Shown in pieces: positions 25,549 through 37,572 of a DNA stretch of 64,000 bases (positions are counted from its first letter, which is position 1; each line of letters starts with the position of its first letter). Source of the DNA: Vitis vinifera. Taxonomy: Eukaryota > Streptophyta > Magnoliopsida > Vitales > Vitaceae. Where the stretch lies: contig NC_081817.1 in assembly GCF_030704535.1 (NCBI RefSeq), positions 4,163,501-4,227,500 of the forward strand, written 5' to 3'. The notes beneath the pieces are model-generated. The model was not told where the DNA came from. It was given only the letters and a program-made list of their open reading frames with translations, and did not search any database. Both the position numbers and the translations under genes were made by a program.

Positions 25549-26188
25549 TGTAGGGACCACCCCTAAACGTACACGTGGCAGCCTCACAAGGAACAACTCC
25601 ATTGGACATGTGGCACGTCTAACCCTCTGTCCGAACGAGCATGTGGACTAACATGCAGTATATATCCCCTATTTGAATGTTCAGTCCGAACCCAGTGGCT
25701 AGCGTCTCAAACAAGATTCTTGATCGTGTTTCACGGACAATCATTACTCATTTTTCCAAAAGTATGCTCGACAGGAACTTCTTAGGTCACTTTAGACAAC
25801 CTGCCACGACTTGCCCTGCGCTGCCTACAGAGTAAAAAGACAAGGATGACGACAAACCATCCCTCCAGCAATCTCTGACAGCCGCTTGTAGGATAATGAT
25901 AGCTCTGTCATTCTCTAAGCACCATCATGACAGCCAAAAAGTCTTCCCACCATTCAAAGGAATGAAGCTCCTGACACTATAAAAGGTCTTCACATGGTCA
26001 AAAAAAGTAAACATTCCTAAGGAGAAGGGCCCCATAAAAATATCAATATGTTAGAAAATAAAACTAACAAAGGCATCTGAGGGTATCTGGACATCTTTTG
26101 CAGGTTAGAAAAAGGAAGCATCATCTTCAATTGAGGAGACGAGTACATCAAAAAATTGAAATGGTCCTGGTAACGCCTACCATCAACA
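25549..26188 (+). mobile_element. Solo LTR, fossil
   Basis: 640 bp beginning TGTAGGGACCACCCC and ending ATCAACA, flanked on both sides by the 5-bp direct repeat ccact (25544-25548 and 26189-26193). The related HSP 3' flanks at about 21830 and 30150 run through the same point without it, giving an empty-site comparison. A TATA box (TATAAAA at 25978-25984) fits an LTR promoter on the plus strand. No internal part remains, as expected after recombination between two LTRs. The superfamily cannot be told from the LTR alone. Confidence 0.8.
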
Positions 26189-26307
26189 CCACTTATATAA
26201 CAAAATTAAAGGGGAAATTTTGCAAAACAAAAACACAAGGGACAACATAGTTAACAATCACCCTCAGTTCTTTCCCATTAATTAATTAAAATAATTTCAT
26301 AGGAAAC

Positions 26308-26436
26308 GGCATCAAAGAATTGCCGTCCACCTAGCTATACTATACATTGATGAAGACAAGAAAGCCACTTGCTCTTTTTGGAATATACCGATTATTTCCT
26401 TACAAATACTGCATAAATTCATGTTCTATTCTGCAA
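26308..26436 (+). promoter_or_regulatory. Proximal promoter segment of UGT gene C
   Basis: Third copy of the 130-bp segment seen at 10154-10282 and 10705-10831. It is present once here, ending about 20 bp before the start codon. Confidence 0.45.
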
Positions 26437-26457
26437 CAATAGTCCACCAATAGTCAG

Positions 26458-28006
26458 ATGGATCAAGGGCCAGTGTCTCCTCATGTCCTCATCTTCCCCT
26501 TCCCGTCTCAAGGCCACGTCAACTCCATGCTCAAACTCGCCGAACTTCTCTCCGTCGTCGGCCTCCACGTCACCTTCCTCAACTCCGACTATAACCAACA
26601 CCGCCTCTTCCTTCACACCGATATTCAGACCAGGTTCAGCCGCTATCCCGGCTTCCGTTTCCAAACAATATCTGATGGGCTTACCACGGACCATCCACGT
26701 ACCGGTGAGCGGGTGATGGATCTGTTTGAGGGATTGAAAGCCACAGCAAAACCAATTTTTAGGGAGCTAATGATTTCAAGGGGCCAGGGTTCTGATACTC
26801 GCCCGCCGGTCAGCTGCATCATAGCAGATGGGATGATGAGTTTTACCATTGATATTGCTAATGAAGTTGGAATTCCCATCATTTCTTTCCGCACCGTTAG
26901 TGCTTGTTCCTTCTGGGCATATTTTTCTGCGCTCAAACTCATTGAATCTGGTGAACTTCCCCTCAAAGGTATGCTTTCTAGATTGAATTCCACGAAATCA
27001 TCTGTTCATTATAATTCGTTTATATTTTTGTTTTCTTCTTTTACAATATAGTTACGATCATGAATAAACTACAGGTAACGATATGGATCAGCTAGTAACC
27101 AGTATTCCCGGCATGGAGGGGTTTCTCCGAAAACGAGATCTCCCGAGTCTTCTCCGAGTCAGCAACCTAGATGACGAGGGTCTCCTACTATTAACGAAGG
27201 AGACGCAACAAACTCCTCGAGCCCACGCGCTCATACTTAATACGTTTGAAGACTTAGAAGGACCTATTCTCGGTCAAATACGCAATCACTGTCCAAAAAC
27301 CTACACCATTGGACCTCTCCACGCGCACCTGAAAACCAGGCTTGCTTCTGAATCGACGACGTCACAGTCTTCAAACAGTTTCCGGCAAGAAGACAGAAGC
27401 TGCATAGCGTGGCTTGATCACCAGCCTTCAAAGTCTGTTATCTATGTAAGCTTCGGAAGCATGGTAGTCATCTCAAGGAAGCAGCTCATAGAGTTCTGTT
27501 ACGGTTTGGTAAACAGCAGTAGCCGCTTCTTGTGGGTCATACGGACGGACTCTCTTGCCGAAGAAGATGGAGAGCATCAGACTCCGGCAGAGCTCATGGA
27601 AGGGGCAAAGGAGAGGAGTTACATCGTGGAGTGGGCTCCACAAGAAGAGGTTCTAGCGCACCCGGCAGTAGGTGGGTTCCTCACCCACAGTGGGTGGAAC
27701 TCGACTCTTGAGAGTATATGCGCCGGCGTGCCAATGATTTGCTGGCCATACTTTGCAGACCAACAGATCAACAGTAGGTTCGTAAGCCATGTTTGGAAAC
27801 TTGGTTCGGACATGAAAGATACTTGCGATAGACTTATTGTTGAGAAAATGGTGAGAGATCTGATGGAAGAGAGGAAGGATGAGCTTTTGAAAACGGCTGA
27901 CATGATGGCTACAAGGGCTAGAAAATGTGTTAGTGAAGGTGGGTCCTCTTATTGTAACTTGAGCAGCTTGATCGAGGAGATAAGATTGATGGGCAGGCTG
28001 AGTTGA
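26458..28006 (+). CDS. UGT709-like UDP-glycosyltransferase, gene C
   Basis: Exons 26458-26968 and 27075-28006; 106-bp phase-1 intron; 480 residues. It is a near-identical paralogue of gene A, with about 20 substitutions spread over both halves. The catalytic His20 and Asp124 are present, as is the full PSPG box (WAPQEEVLAHPAVGGF, THSGWNSTLESICAG, ending FADQQ). Differences from A include G62R and L115R in the acceptor half, and LT-to-MV just after YVSFGS. Changes in the N-terminal half could alter acceptor choice. It looks intact and is probably a cytosolic glucosyltransferase for a small lipophilic acceptor. It sits between a solo LTR and HSP block copy 2. Confidence 0.9.
26969..27074 (+). 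other. Intron of UGT gene C
   Basis: 106-bp phase-1 GT...AG intron, one base longer than in gene A and otherwise nearly the same. Confidence 0.85.
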
Positions 28007-29540
28007 AAGTATATTTGGGTTTTCCATGGAAAGCGAAGGCAAAATAATTTAATCGGAAGCATTTGGCAAATGATTGGGCGAAGGGAGAAAGGAATCTTGG
28101 GGTGGACTGGCGACGCGAGGAAGAGTTGATAAATTTCCCAAGCCCGAGAAGTGGATGCCTTTAGCTTTTCTCTATTTCTTGTTTCTTTTGTCCGAATTCA
28201 ATTAGATCTAAGCTCAATAACATCCACAAAACAACAACACATGGACTCGTTCTTACAGAAACAATTCTTGAGCTTTGACCCAAACTAAGTTCTTAGTGGA
28301 TGCTGCCAAAGGAGTGGCGATGCCATGAGCAAAAAGCAAGAGACCCATTGTATTAAGAGTGTAGTTCAGTACGTGACTCAAAATTATCTCCAGGGAATTA
28401 GGTGATAGCAGCTTAATTTCTGCGCAGACCAAAGACCATGTATAACACATTAGACAATGTAATATATGTATGGGATTTTCTCATTTTTACTTCTCCATCT
28501 TTTACACTGCTAAGAAATTTCATTACTTTTCTTTTATTTTTAGGTCACGGCAGATGGCTCCTAGAAAATGCATATGGATCATCATGAGAGTGAGTTTTTA
28601 CTCGACAATTGACCATGCATTCAACAACTTGCATACTCTCTTGGCCTTAGTCCTTGGCCTCAGCAAATGGTTCTGCAGTCATACATCACCGATTCACCAT
28701 CACAAGCAGCCGCCATGTCTTGTTTTACTATCTGTTTCACTATCAAAAGGAAAAAAATATTAACAAATTCTTGAAAATATTTTATTTGAAAATATAATCA
28801 AATAATTCTACTGAAAATATTTTTAACGAAGATATATTTTTTGAATATTTTTTTAGATTAATTATTTATCAAATGTTACACCATAAGATAATAGCAAACT
28901 TGGAACCTAAAAAGTGGGACCCTTCTCTATCAAATTTCCATCAAATTGATCCACATTTTTCTATCAAAGACAAAGCCAAGTCTTATTTGTCCCAGTGCCC
29001 CAAGATTCCAAGCAACCCTTAAAATTCCACACCTGCATGCCTTAATTTCTTAATTCCCTAATTCCTCCAAAGGAATCATTTAGGACTTTGAAAGCGTGTT
29101 CGGAACACTTATTGAAAAAACTAACCCTTGACAAACAGATTTTAAAAATAATAACATAATTATTTGACGTTTATTAAAAATGAAAGTGTGTCTGTGATTT
29201 TTATATAATTAAATACTTTAAAAAATAATTTTTATACAAAATACTTTATTTTCAATTATTTTTAATACTCATATAATTATTTTAAAAAAATATTTAAAAA
29301 GAAAATTAAAATAATTTGAAACGAATACCATATGTTTTCATAAAAGGCCTTATTTTGAAAGAAAAAAAAAAGTCCTCAAAACATTGTTTTCTATTTAAAA
29401 AATTATACCAGAATTTTCCAATGTGAAAAATAGTTTCCCTTTCTAAAAACAAAAAATAAGTATGTTTAAAAACTTGAAAATGTTGTTAACATATTTTCCA
29501 TATTTTAAAAATAAATTTTATTTATTTTTAAAATTTTAAT

Positions 29541-29542
<2 letters not shown>

Positions 29543-29597
<55 letters not shown>
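29543..29597. repeat. (AT)n microsatellite
   Basis: Alternating AT run, the longer partner of 21274-21319. Confidence 0.85.
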
Positions 29598-29600
<3 letters not shown>

Positions 29601-30315
29601 CATAAAAAAAAACAATTAAAAATACCTAAAAAATATTCTTTTAAGAATATCTTATTTTTTATTTTTAAAGGTAGAAAACAATTTCTATTTTTTATTCTAA
29701 GAAACAATAAACTATTTTAAAAAACAATTCCAAAACAAAATTTCTGCTTCTCATATATGAGGTAATACGTGGATGGATTTGGGTTCTGACACCATTTTCC
29801 CCCAAATTAGGGACCAAATATTAGGAACAAAATAGTAAATGGCCTCAGATGAGATGAATATTCTCAAGAGTATATTGTGTATAATCGCTAGAAAAGCTAC
29901 AGTAAATTCAGGATTAAATATAACACTTTCTGTGGATATGACTGAACATTGGAATAGAAATAGAAATATGAATCAATCAAAGAGGTAACAGATTCAATTA
30001 CCAACCTATATATGGAACATATCAACCCAGCGCAACCACGTCTTAAAATTGAAGGATTTCAAAGGTGAAAATTGGGATCCCTTAGGAAAGAGATAATTAT
30101 GTTGGTAACTCATTTCTAGTTAGAAAAAACCAACTATTCCTTTATTCCACTTATAATACACTCACATAAGAAAAATGGGAAAATTTGCAAAATAAAAATA
30201 CAAGACAAAAATCATCACATCACATCTTTCGAATTACATATACATGCCCAATCTAGCAAAACAATCAATTAGCTTCTTAATTACATAGAAAATTAGAAAA
30301 AATCTGACCAATGAC

Positions 30316-30798
30316 TTAGCCAGATATTTCAATGGCCTTCACCTCAGCCTTCTTCACCTCTTCTTTCGGAATCGTCATAGTCAGCACTCCATTCTCTATG
30401 CTAGCTTTGACCTCATCCGTTTTTGCATCTTCTGGCAACCTAAATCTGCAAAGGAACTTCCCGCTACTCCTATCCACGTGATGCCACTTGTCGTTCTTCT
30501 CCTCTTGCTCCTTACTCCTCTCTCCGCTGATTTGAAGGACTCTTCCCTCTTCAACCTCAACTTTCACTTCCTCCTTCTTCAACCCTGGAAGATCCGCCTT
30601 AAAAACATGAGCTACCAGTGTCTCTTTCCAATCAACACGTGTGTTGGTGAAGGCCGAGGTCTCGCCAACAGTGCTGGGAATGTTGGAAAGAGTGGCGTTG
30701 AAAGGAAAGCCTTCGAAAGAATCTCAGATGTCTAGGGAGAAAGGATCGAAAATGCTACTTCGTCGGCCACCACCCAAAATACTTGGAATAAGCGACAT
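30316..30798 (-). pseudogene. Class-I small heat-shock protein (HSP20) pseudogene 2
   Basis: Full-length frame of 160 codons plus stop (MSLIPSILGGGRRSSIFDPFSLDI...), the same length as the intact copy at 34531-35013. It is broken only by TGA in place of the Trp of DIWDPF (30724-30726). Everything after it is open: alpha-crystallin domain [12 protein letters not shown] to [11 protein letters not shown], then IEISG. HSP pseudogene 1 carries the same TGA, so the stop predates this block duplication. The promoter keeps a heat-shock element (30935-30947). Any product would need stop read-through or a later start; most likely it is a recent pseudogene. Confidence 0.85.
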
Positions 30799-30934
30799 TT
30801 TCTACGTATGTTGTCGAATTGATTTGCTGAGAATACCAAGAACTTCTTCTATGCAAGCTTCGAACAATTTCTTGATGATCAAACTGATGGAGAGGACTTG
30901 CTACATATTGGGGGTGACGGAGAGTTGTGGTACT

Positions 30935-30947
30935 TTCCCGACGTTTC
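30935..30947 (-). promoter_or_regulatory. Heat-shock element, HSP pseudogene 2
   Basis: TTCCCGACGTTTC, the same site as at 22615-22627, about 140 bp upstream of the start codon. Confidence 0.55.
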
Positions 30948-31420
30948 TGAGATATTTCCTGTTTGGACTTTGGAGAGGAACGAGATGTTTCTGCAATCTT
31001 CTACTACCTTCCATCATCTACTTGGCCTTTTTTCATCCTTACTGGGCCTTATTTCACAATTCCAGGCCCATTTCCAAATTTCCTTACCGACCCGATCAAA
31101 ATGGGACTATTAGGCTTTTAACACCAAAAGGAATTTAATGGGTCATCGAAATTGTTTGGCTTTTACCAAAAAAAAAAAAAAACATATTTGACGTTAAAAT
31201 AGCAAATATATTTCATTGTTTAATTATTTTTAAAATGTATTTTTTTATTTATATTTTTTCTTGTAATCATCCCCGCATTTAAATTATTTAATTTAAAGGT
31301 TTAAAAAATATTTAATTGTTATAAATCATAGCATGGGAAATAGATGGAAAATAATACTATATCGTTAAAATATTTGAAGCTACATCTAACCTAGTGGTTG
31401 GCTTATGCTTGTGGAAAAAA

Positions 31421-32513
31421 ACAATGTTTTTAGAACCAGATCGATTATTATACCGAAAAAGTTACTGGTTCACGGTTCAATGGTTGGATTGGCGGTCGAA
31501 GTCATAAATATATAATTTATAAATCATTAAAATTTAAAATAATTATAAAAATAAAAATAAAAGTTTATTTTAAATTTTGAGTTTAAAAAACAAAATAGTG
31601 TTTTCAAATCACATGATGAGGAGGCTCATAATTTGATATGAGTTAAAAACATCCACGTCTAAAGCAAATTAATTTGTGGATGAAGTTGAAAGGTCGGGAT
31701 GAAAAGGATGGAGGCCAAACACCTACAAGGCCAAAAATATAATAAAGCTTTTTTCTCTTTCTATAACTAAATAAAGTTTTGTAAAATTAGGATATAAAAT
31801 ATAATAACATGTAAATTGGAGGCAAGAATGAGAAAATTAAATTTAATAACTGAAAAGTGGGTCCACCTCTCTCATATCTACGCCATCTGATAGGATATTT
31901 GTGTGTGATGATATCTGTGTGCGTTATCTACGTGTTGTCCCTGGTTACATGCACGCCCCTCCTCTCTCTCTCTTCCCCTCCTTTCTCATCTCCTCTCTCT
32001 ATAAACTCTTTCTCTTTCTAAGAATTCTCTCTCCCAGGGGGGCGAGGAAACGCAGGGGATGGGTGGGTGGCTTTGTAAGGGGTGGCTTTACAAGAAGGGT
32101 GGGTCCTGCCGGCGAGAAACGACGAGGGGGGCTTTTCCAGTAAGGTCACAGGGAGTGGGGGGTTCTGCCGGTGGGGGACGACAAGAGGAGGGGCTTTTCC
32201 AGCGCTGGATGGGGGGGTTTCAGCGGGGTCGCGGGGGTGGCTTTGCAGCGTAGAGTGCTTTTCCAGCAGCGAGGGACGACGAGAACGGGCTTTTCCAACG
32301 CGAGGTGGGTCCTACCGGCGGGGATGACGACAATGGAAAAAATAAATAAAATTGAATCGGACGGTTCGAAGAGAACCGTCCGATTTATTGGGTTCTCCGA
32401 TCGAACCACCAGTTTAACCGACCTAATTCCGGTCCGAACATTTTTCATGCTAAATGACCGGATCGGAACCGTGACAGGCCAGTGGTCGGATGGCCTAGTC
32501 CAGTCCAGTTTTT
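31421..32513. mobile_element. GC-rich insertion, probable non-autonomous element
   Basis: About 1.1 kb present in HSP block copy 2 and absent from copy 1 (empty site near 23093-23103). The flanks share only gaaaaa. The ends are ACCAG/CCGGT-rich and roughly inverted (left gtttttagaaccaga, right tccagtccagttttt), suggesting a degenerate terminal-inverted-repeat element; class not resolved. The middle has a CT-rich tract with a TATA-like tctataaac near 31997-32007, then a G-rich stretch to about 32335 in which ggcttttcca recurs four times. It might be promoter plus 5' gene sequence captured by the element. The open frames there are low-complexity and I do not call them genes. Confidence 0.5.
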
Positions 32514-33327
32514 GAAAAAGTGTGTTGGTATAAATATTTGGAAAAAAAAAATCAGAATTTAAATTTGAAAATTCCCAAATTAATATTTTTAATTAGAATT
32601 TTATCAAAATATTATTTTTAAATGTAAAAAAAGAAAGAAAGAAAAAAGTGCGCCAATGATAGAGAAAGGGATAAGAAATGACCAAAAAAAAAAAAAAACA
32701 AACAGAGTGCCAACGATAAAGAAAAGGGTAACAAATGATTGAAGTGGTGTGGGGACACAATAAAAAAAAGGCACCACCATAAAAATGGCAAAAAATAAAA
32801 AAATAAAACTCCAGTAATCAAGAAAATGGTTCTTATAAAAACAAATGTTGGACCAACAGTTCATAGGATGTGAAGGGTAGAAGATCTAATCTCTTGATTG
32901 AATTGATAACGCGATTCATGGTTGAATCCAATTTTTAAACCTTTGTTCCGCGTCGGTCGTTTTTGCATGCGTCTGTTCATTAGGCGGATTAAATACTTGT
33001 CACATTCCTATTTATTTATATTGTAATTAAAATTATTTAAAAATTTAAAACTTTAGATTTCAAAATAAAAAATTTAGTGGTTGTTTTCTACCTATTTTGT
33101 TTTTTTTTTTTTTTTTTTAAGAAAAGAAACTTTTAGGTTGTGTTTGATTTTTAAAAAGTACTAAAAAAAAAATATAAGGAAAATTTGTTTTCGCATATTC
33201 AATTTCATCACAAAAAAAATGAAAGAAAACCAAATATAATTAAAATTCCCCAAAAATTTATATAATGGAGAGAAATAGGTTAAATGAGTTTCAAGAAATA
33301 TATAAAAATAATTTATCAATTTTAAAT

Positions 33328-34510
33328 TTTTTTTTTTCCTTCATTTTTTCTTTCCTTCTATTTTTCTTTATATTTTCTTTTCTTTATATTTTCCTTCAAA
33401 TTTTCTAAGAACCAAAAATAACCTTAATATTTTATTTAAAAATATAAATTTATTTTATATCTTTAAAAATCACTTCAAATTTTTAAGTTTGAGATAGTAG
33501 TTTTTCAGTATAAGTTTGTTAGAATTTTTGCATATTTTATTAAATTTATTAGTACTTTGATTTTACAAAAAGAACATGCAAACAAATAATTTGAAATTTA
33601 AAAATAAAGAATTTAAAATTACATATAAACAATTGAAATTTTAAATTAAAACTTTTAAGGTTAATACATGTGTATATATGACCAATATCTACAATCCAAC
33701 ATATTCAGAAATCATGTATACTATCCTCGATCTAGAAGAAATTAGGAATAATTTTTGAAGATAATGTTGCATACATAATTAAATGAGGTTATATTAGAAA
33801 AAAGACAACAACAAACATATTTTATTAAAGTTCTTTTATATGCATGATCTCTAGAAAAGTAGTGATAATTTAATTGATATATTTACAAAGGTATTACCAA
33901 TTATAATATTCAAAAGATTAAGACACAATATTGAAATGCATTAGTTAAAGGATCTTTTATATAAATTAATAAATAAATAAAAACTTACACTTATATTAGC
34001 ATGAAGAGGACCATGTTTATAAAGGCGCTGCACAACAAACAAAAAATGTAAGCGATGACCAGAATGGCTTCAGCTGGACCCCGCGCTGACCACTCACCGA
34101 AAAATCGGAAATTTTTTCACAAAAATGCTGAATATTTCAACCATGGTAAGTCTCACTGGTGAGATATCTCACCGATACCTGATAAAAGCCCCTTGTTTTT
34201 TTAGGCTTCATGTGGAGCTAGGGGTTCACCGACATCAAAATTTTAGAATTAATTGAAGCATTTCAAAGGTGAATATTGACGTCACCCAATAGTAAAAAAT
34301 CATCGAATAACAAAACATCTTAATCATTTCTAATTAAAGAAAATTATTCATTTATATACTTTAAAACACACCTTATGATACACATTTATTAAAACCAACA
34401 GGAAAAACACAACCAAAAATACACATGCCCAGTCTGTCAAAGTAACACACCATCCACATCATTCAAGACTCCTGCAGTAGCTAAATTTGAAAACATCATG
34501 TCTCCTGATG
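33328..34510. other. Intergenic, no gene seen
   Basis: AT-rich DNA downstream of the HSP gene. Near 34080-34190 are repeated tcaccga phrases that could belong to an old repeat. No coding signal was found. Confidence 0.35.
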
Positions 34511-34530
34511 GCCGTCAACCTTTTAATGAC

Positions 34531-35013
34531 TTAACCAGATATCTCGATCGCCTTCACCTCCGGCTTCTTCACCTCTTCTTTTGGAACCCTCACAGTTAGC
34601 ACACCGTTCTCCATAGTAGCCTTGACTTCATCCATCTTTGCATTCTCCGGCAACCTGAACCGGCGAAGGAACTTGCCGCTGCTCCTCTCCACCCGATGCC
34701 ATTTATCATTTTTCTCCTCCTGCTCTTTAGTCCTCTCTCCACTAATTTTAAGTACTCTGCCCTCTTCAACCTCAACCTTCACTTCCTCCTTCTTCAACCC
34801 TGGAAGATCCGCCTTGAAAACATGAGCTTCGGGAGTCTCTTTCCAATCAATACGGGTGTTGACGAAGGCAGAGGTTTCGCGAGCACTGTTAGGAACGTTG
34901 GCAAGAGTGGTGCTAAAAGGAAAGCCTTCGAAGGGATCCCAGATATCTAGAGAGATGGGATCAAAGATGTTGCTCCGTCGGCCACCACCAAGAACACTTG
35001 AAATGAGTGCCAT
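34531..35013 (-). CDS. Class-I small heat-shock protein, about 18 kDa
   Basis: An intact intron-less HSP20 of 160 residues. It begins [28 protein letters not shown], the N-terminal arm of cytosolic class-I plant sHSPs. The alpha-crystallin domain follows (about residues 54-146, [17 protein letters not shown] to [12 protein letters not shown]), and the C-terminal IEISG gives the I-x-I motif that docks neighbouring dimers. Family members form oligomers of about twelve subunits that bind unfolding proteins in the cytosol for HSP70/HSP100 refolding. The promoter has a heat-shock element (35161-35173) and TATA box (35119-35126). It is the only one of four copies in this window without a stop. Confidence 0.93.
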   Translation of the reverse strand: MALISSVLGGGRRSNIFDPISLDIWDPFEGFPFSTTLANVPNSARETSAFVNTRIDWKETPEAHVFKADLPGLKKEEVKVEVEEGRVLKISGERTKEQEEKNDKWHRVERSSGKFLRRFRLPENAKMDEVKATMENGVLTVRVPKEEVKKPEVKAIEISG

Positions 35014-35118
35014 TTTTTGGTCGATCGATCAAATTGAATTGATTTGCTTAAAGGCGAAATATCTCGTACGCAGGCTTCGAACGATTTCTTGATGATGAAA
35101 GGGATAGAGATGAGCTCT

Positions 35119-35126
35119 CTATATAG
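35119..35126 (-). promoter_or_regulatory. TATA box of the intact HSP20 gene
   Basis: CTATATAG, about 110 bp upstream of the start codon. This predicts a 5' leader of roughly 75-80 bases. Confidence 0.65.
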
Positions 35127-35160
35127 GAGGTGAAAGAGGATTGTGGCGCTTTCCTCACCC

Positions 35161-35173
35161 TTCTGGACACTTC
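35161..35173 (-). promoter_or_regulatory. Heat-shock element of the intact HSP20 gene
   Basis: TTCTGGACACTTC, read as TTC-nn-GAc-nn-TTC. This is three alternating heat-shock factor units with one mismatch, 35 bp upstream of the TATA box. Confidence 0.6.
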
Positions 35174-36046
35174 CAGTTTGGATAGGAACGAGACGTCTCT
35201 CCAACCTTCCACCGCTTTCCATCATCAAATTCTAGGTTATGGGCCTTAATCCACAATTCTAGGTTTCTTCAATTTAATCATAGTCCTAATGGGCTTACAA
35301 GACTTAGACGTGGGAAGGAAGTTTATGGCCCATGGACATCAATGGGCCAGCACGGTTAATAATAATACTGGGTGCAGAATTCGGAAATTGATAGAATCTT
35401 TTGGGAAGATTTTGTAATTATATAATTCTATTTTCTATTCTCACTCTTGATTGCTTTGATGGTATGTGATAATGTGAAGGATACATTTACTTTCAATTTA
35501 GGTTTTTTCTTTTGTTATAAATCCCTCTAGTCTATAATTCCACGATGCTAATCAGTCAATTGTTAATCCCGGAGGTAGCTAAAGCCCTAAAATATTTCTA
35601 CCACGGTTTTCACATGATTAAAAAATTGTGTAGACATATGTGGTTATAATACACATTTTACACATTTTATGATACGACGAAATAAGTCTCTCATACTTAA
35701 AATATAGATATGTTAAACTATATTATAAAATATGTCATCATCCTTAAATATTTTTTTTTTCAAGAGTAAAATAATACTTGCTGAGCTGGCATTTGAATAT
35801 ATATTTACTTTCTAAAAAAACATGTTATTTGCTATTTTCTAAAACTTTATAAAATACAAAAACATGGAATCAGAAGTACTGGAGCGAATCTCAAACCTAC
35901 CATGGTTACCTAATTAATATTCGTACACGTGTACGCCCACAAGGCCGAAGCTGAGCAGTGGGCACTAGGAGCAATGAAGAGAGTTTATTTCGTTATAAAT
36001 CCCACATGGAGTCGGAAATTAAGGTGCCACCTTACCAAAATTCGAC

Positions 36047-37572
36047 ATGGAACATCGGTCTGTCTCTCCCCATGTCCTTGTCTTCCCTTTTCCCATTCAA
36101 GGCCATGTCAATTCCATGCTCAAACTCGCCGAACTTCTTTCCCTCGCCGGCCTCCGCATCACCTTCCTCAACTCCGACTACACCCACAGCCGCCTCCTCC
36201 GTTACACCAACATTCTGGACAGATTCACGCGCTATGCTGGCTTTCGTTTCCAAACGATATCCGATGGGCTGCCGTTGGATCATCCGCGAACCGGTGTCCA
36301 ATTGAAGGATATGTTTGATGGAATGAAAGCCACGACCAAACCACTGTTTAGGGAGATGATCATGTCGTGGTGCAGGAGTTCTGACCCTGTGACCTGCATC
36401 ATAGCAGATGGGATCATGGGTTTTGCTATTGATGTTGGTAATGAAGTTGGAGTTCCCACCATTTCTTTTCGTACTAGCAGTCCTTGTGCCTTCTGGGCAT
36501 ATTTCTCTCTACCTCAGCTCATTGAAGCTGGCGAAGTCCCCTTTAAAGGTAACTTTAGTAGGTTGTCTTTTTGCTCATATTCAATCTTTGTTTTCCTTTC
36601 TCTCTTCTTTTGATTATTTTACCAGGTTTATGTATGAATACTGTAGATGATGACATGGATCAGCTAGTAACCAGTGTTCCTGGAATGGAGGGGTTTCTCC
36701 GGCGGCGAGATCTACCTAGTTTTTGCCGTACCAAGGACGCAAATGACCCGAATCTCCAGCTTGTAATGATAGAGACTCGACAAACACCACGGGCCGATGC
36801 GCTTATACTCAATACGTTTGAAGACCTAGATGGAGCCACGCTCTCTCAAATACGCAGTCACTGTCCAAAATTATACACCATTGGACCTCTCCACGCACAT
36901 CTGAAATCCAGGCTGGCATCCGAAACAACCGCATCACAGTTTTCCAATAGTTTGTGGGAGGAAGACAAAAGGTGCATTCCGTGGCTTGACCGTCAGCCCT
37001 CAAAATCTGTCATCTACGTCAGCTTCGGAAGCCTCACAGTCATCACAAAGGAGGAGCTCATGGAGTTTTGGCACGGTTTAGTCAACAGCGGTAGCCGCTT
37101 CTTGTGGGTCATACGGCCAGACTCCCTCACAGAAAAAGACGGAGAATTTCAACCACCGGCGCAGCTCTGGGAAGTGACGAAGGAAAGGGGTCAAATTGTG
37201 GGCTGGGTTCCACAAGAAGAGGTTCTAGCGCACCCGGCTGTGGGTGGGTTCCTCACTTACAGTGGATGGAACTCGACGATTGAGAGTATATTCGCGGGAG
37301 TGCCAATGATTTGCTGGCCTTATTTTGCAGATCAGCAGGTAAACAGTAGGTTCGTAAGCCATGTTTGGAAGCTGGGTATGGACATGAAAGACACTTGCGA
37401 TAGGGTTACCATTGAGAAGATGGTGAGAGATTTGATGGAAAAGAGGCGCACTGAGTTCACCAAATCGGCGGAGGCGATGGCAAAGTTGGCAAGAAGTAGT
37501 CTGAGTGAAGGTGGGTCCTCCTACTGTAACTTTAGCCGTTTGATTGAGAGCATAAGGTTGATGAGCGCCTGA
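36047..37572 (+). CDS. UGT709-like UDP-glycosyltransferase, gene D
   Basis: Exons 36047-36548 and 36647-37572; 98-bp phase-1 intron; 475 residues. The catalytic His20 (QGHVN) and the Asp of CIIADG are present. The PSPG box starts WVPQEEVLAHPAVGGF at Trp354 and ends FADQQ. At residue 372 it has Tyr where genes A, B and C have His (TYSGWNS, not THSGWNS). That His contacts the UDP phosphates in plant UGT structures, so activity may be reduced or altered. The Pro of WAPQ is kept but the Ala is Val. It resembles grape proteins annotated as 7-deoxyloganetic acid glucosyltransferase; the acceptor is unknown. The frame is otherwise intact. Confidence 0.88.
36549..36646 (+). other. Intron of UGT gene D
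   Basis: 98-bp phase-1 intron. The donor is AAAG/gtaact and the acceptor ctgtag/ATG, giving ...PFKDDDMDQLV.... Confidence 0.85.

Larger units (their letters stand above)
26258..28801 (+). repeat. UGT segmental duplication, copy 2
   Basis: Direct copy of 10655-13141. It ends about 45 bp before HSP block copy 2, so UGT and HSP blocks adjoin here. Confidence 0.85.
28846..33327. repeat. HSP segmental duplication, copy 2
   Basis: Direct copy of 20638-24042, carrying HSP pseudogene 2. It is interrupted by the GC-rich insertion at 31421-32513. Confidence 0.8.

Noticed and set aside
32059-32327. Glycine-rich overlapping frames around 31901-32515
   Set aside because: Low-complexity readings of a G-rich repeat in all frames, with no domain and no supported start.
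36571-37572. Reading gene D exon 2 as a separate 333-residue gene
   Set aside because: The first 28 or so codons come from the intron. The splice acceptor at 36646 and the match to genes A, B and C show it is exon 2.
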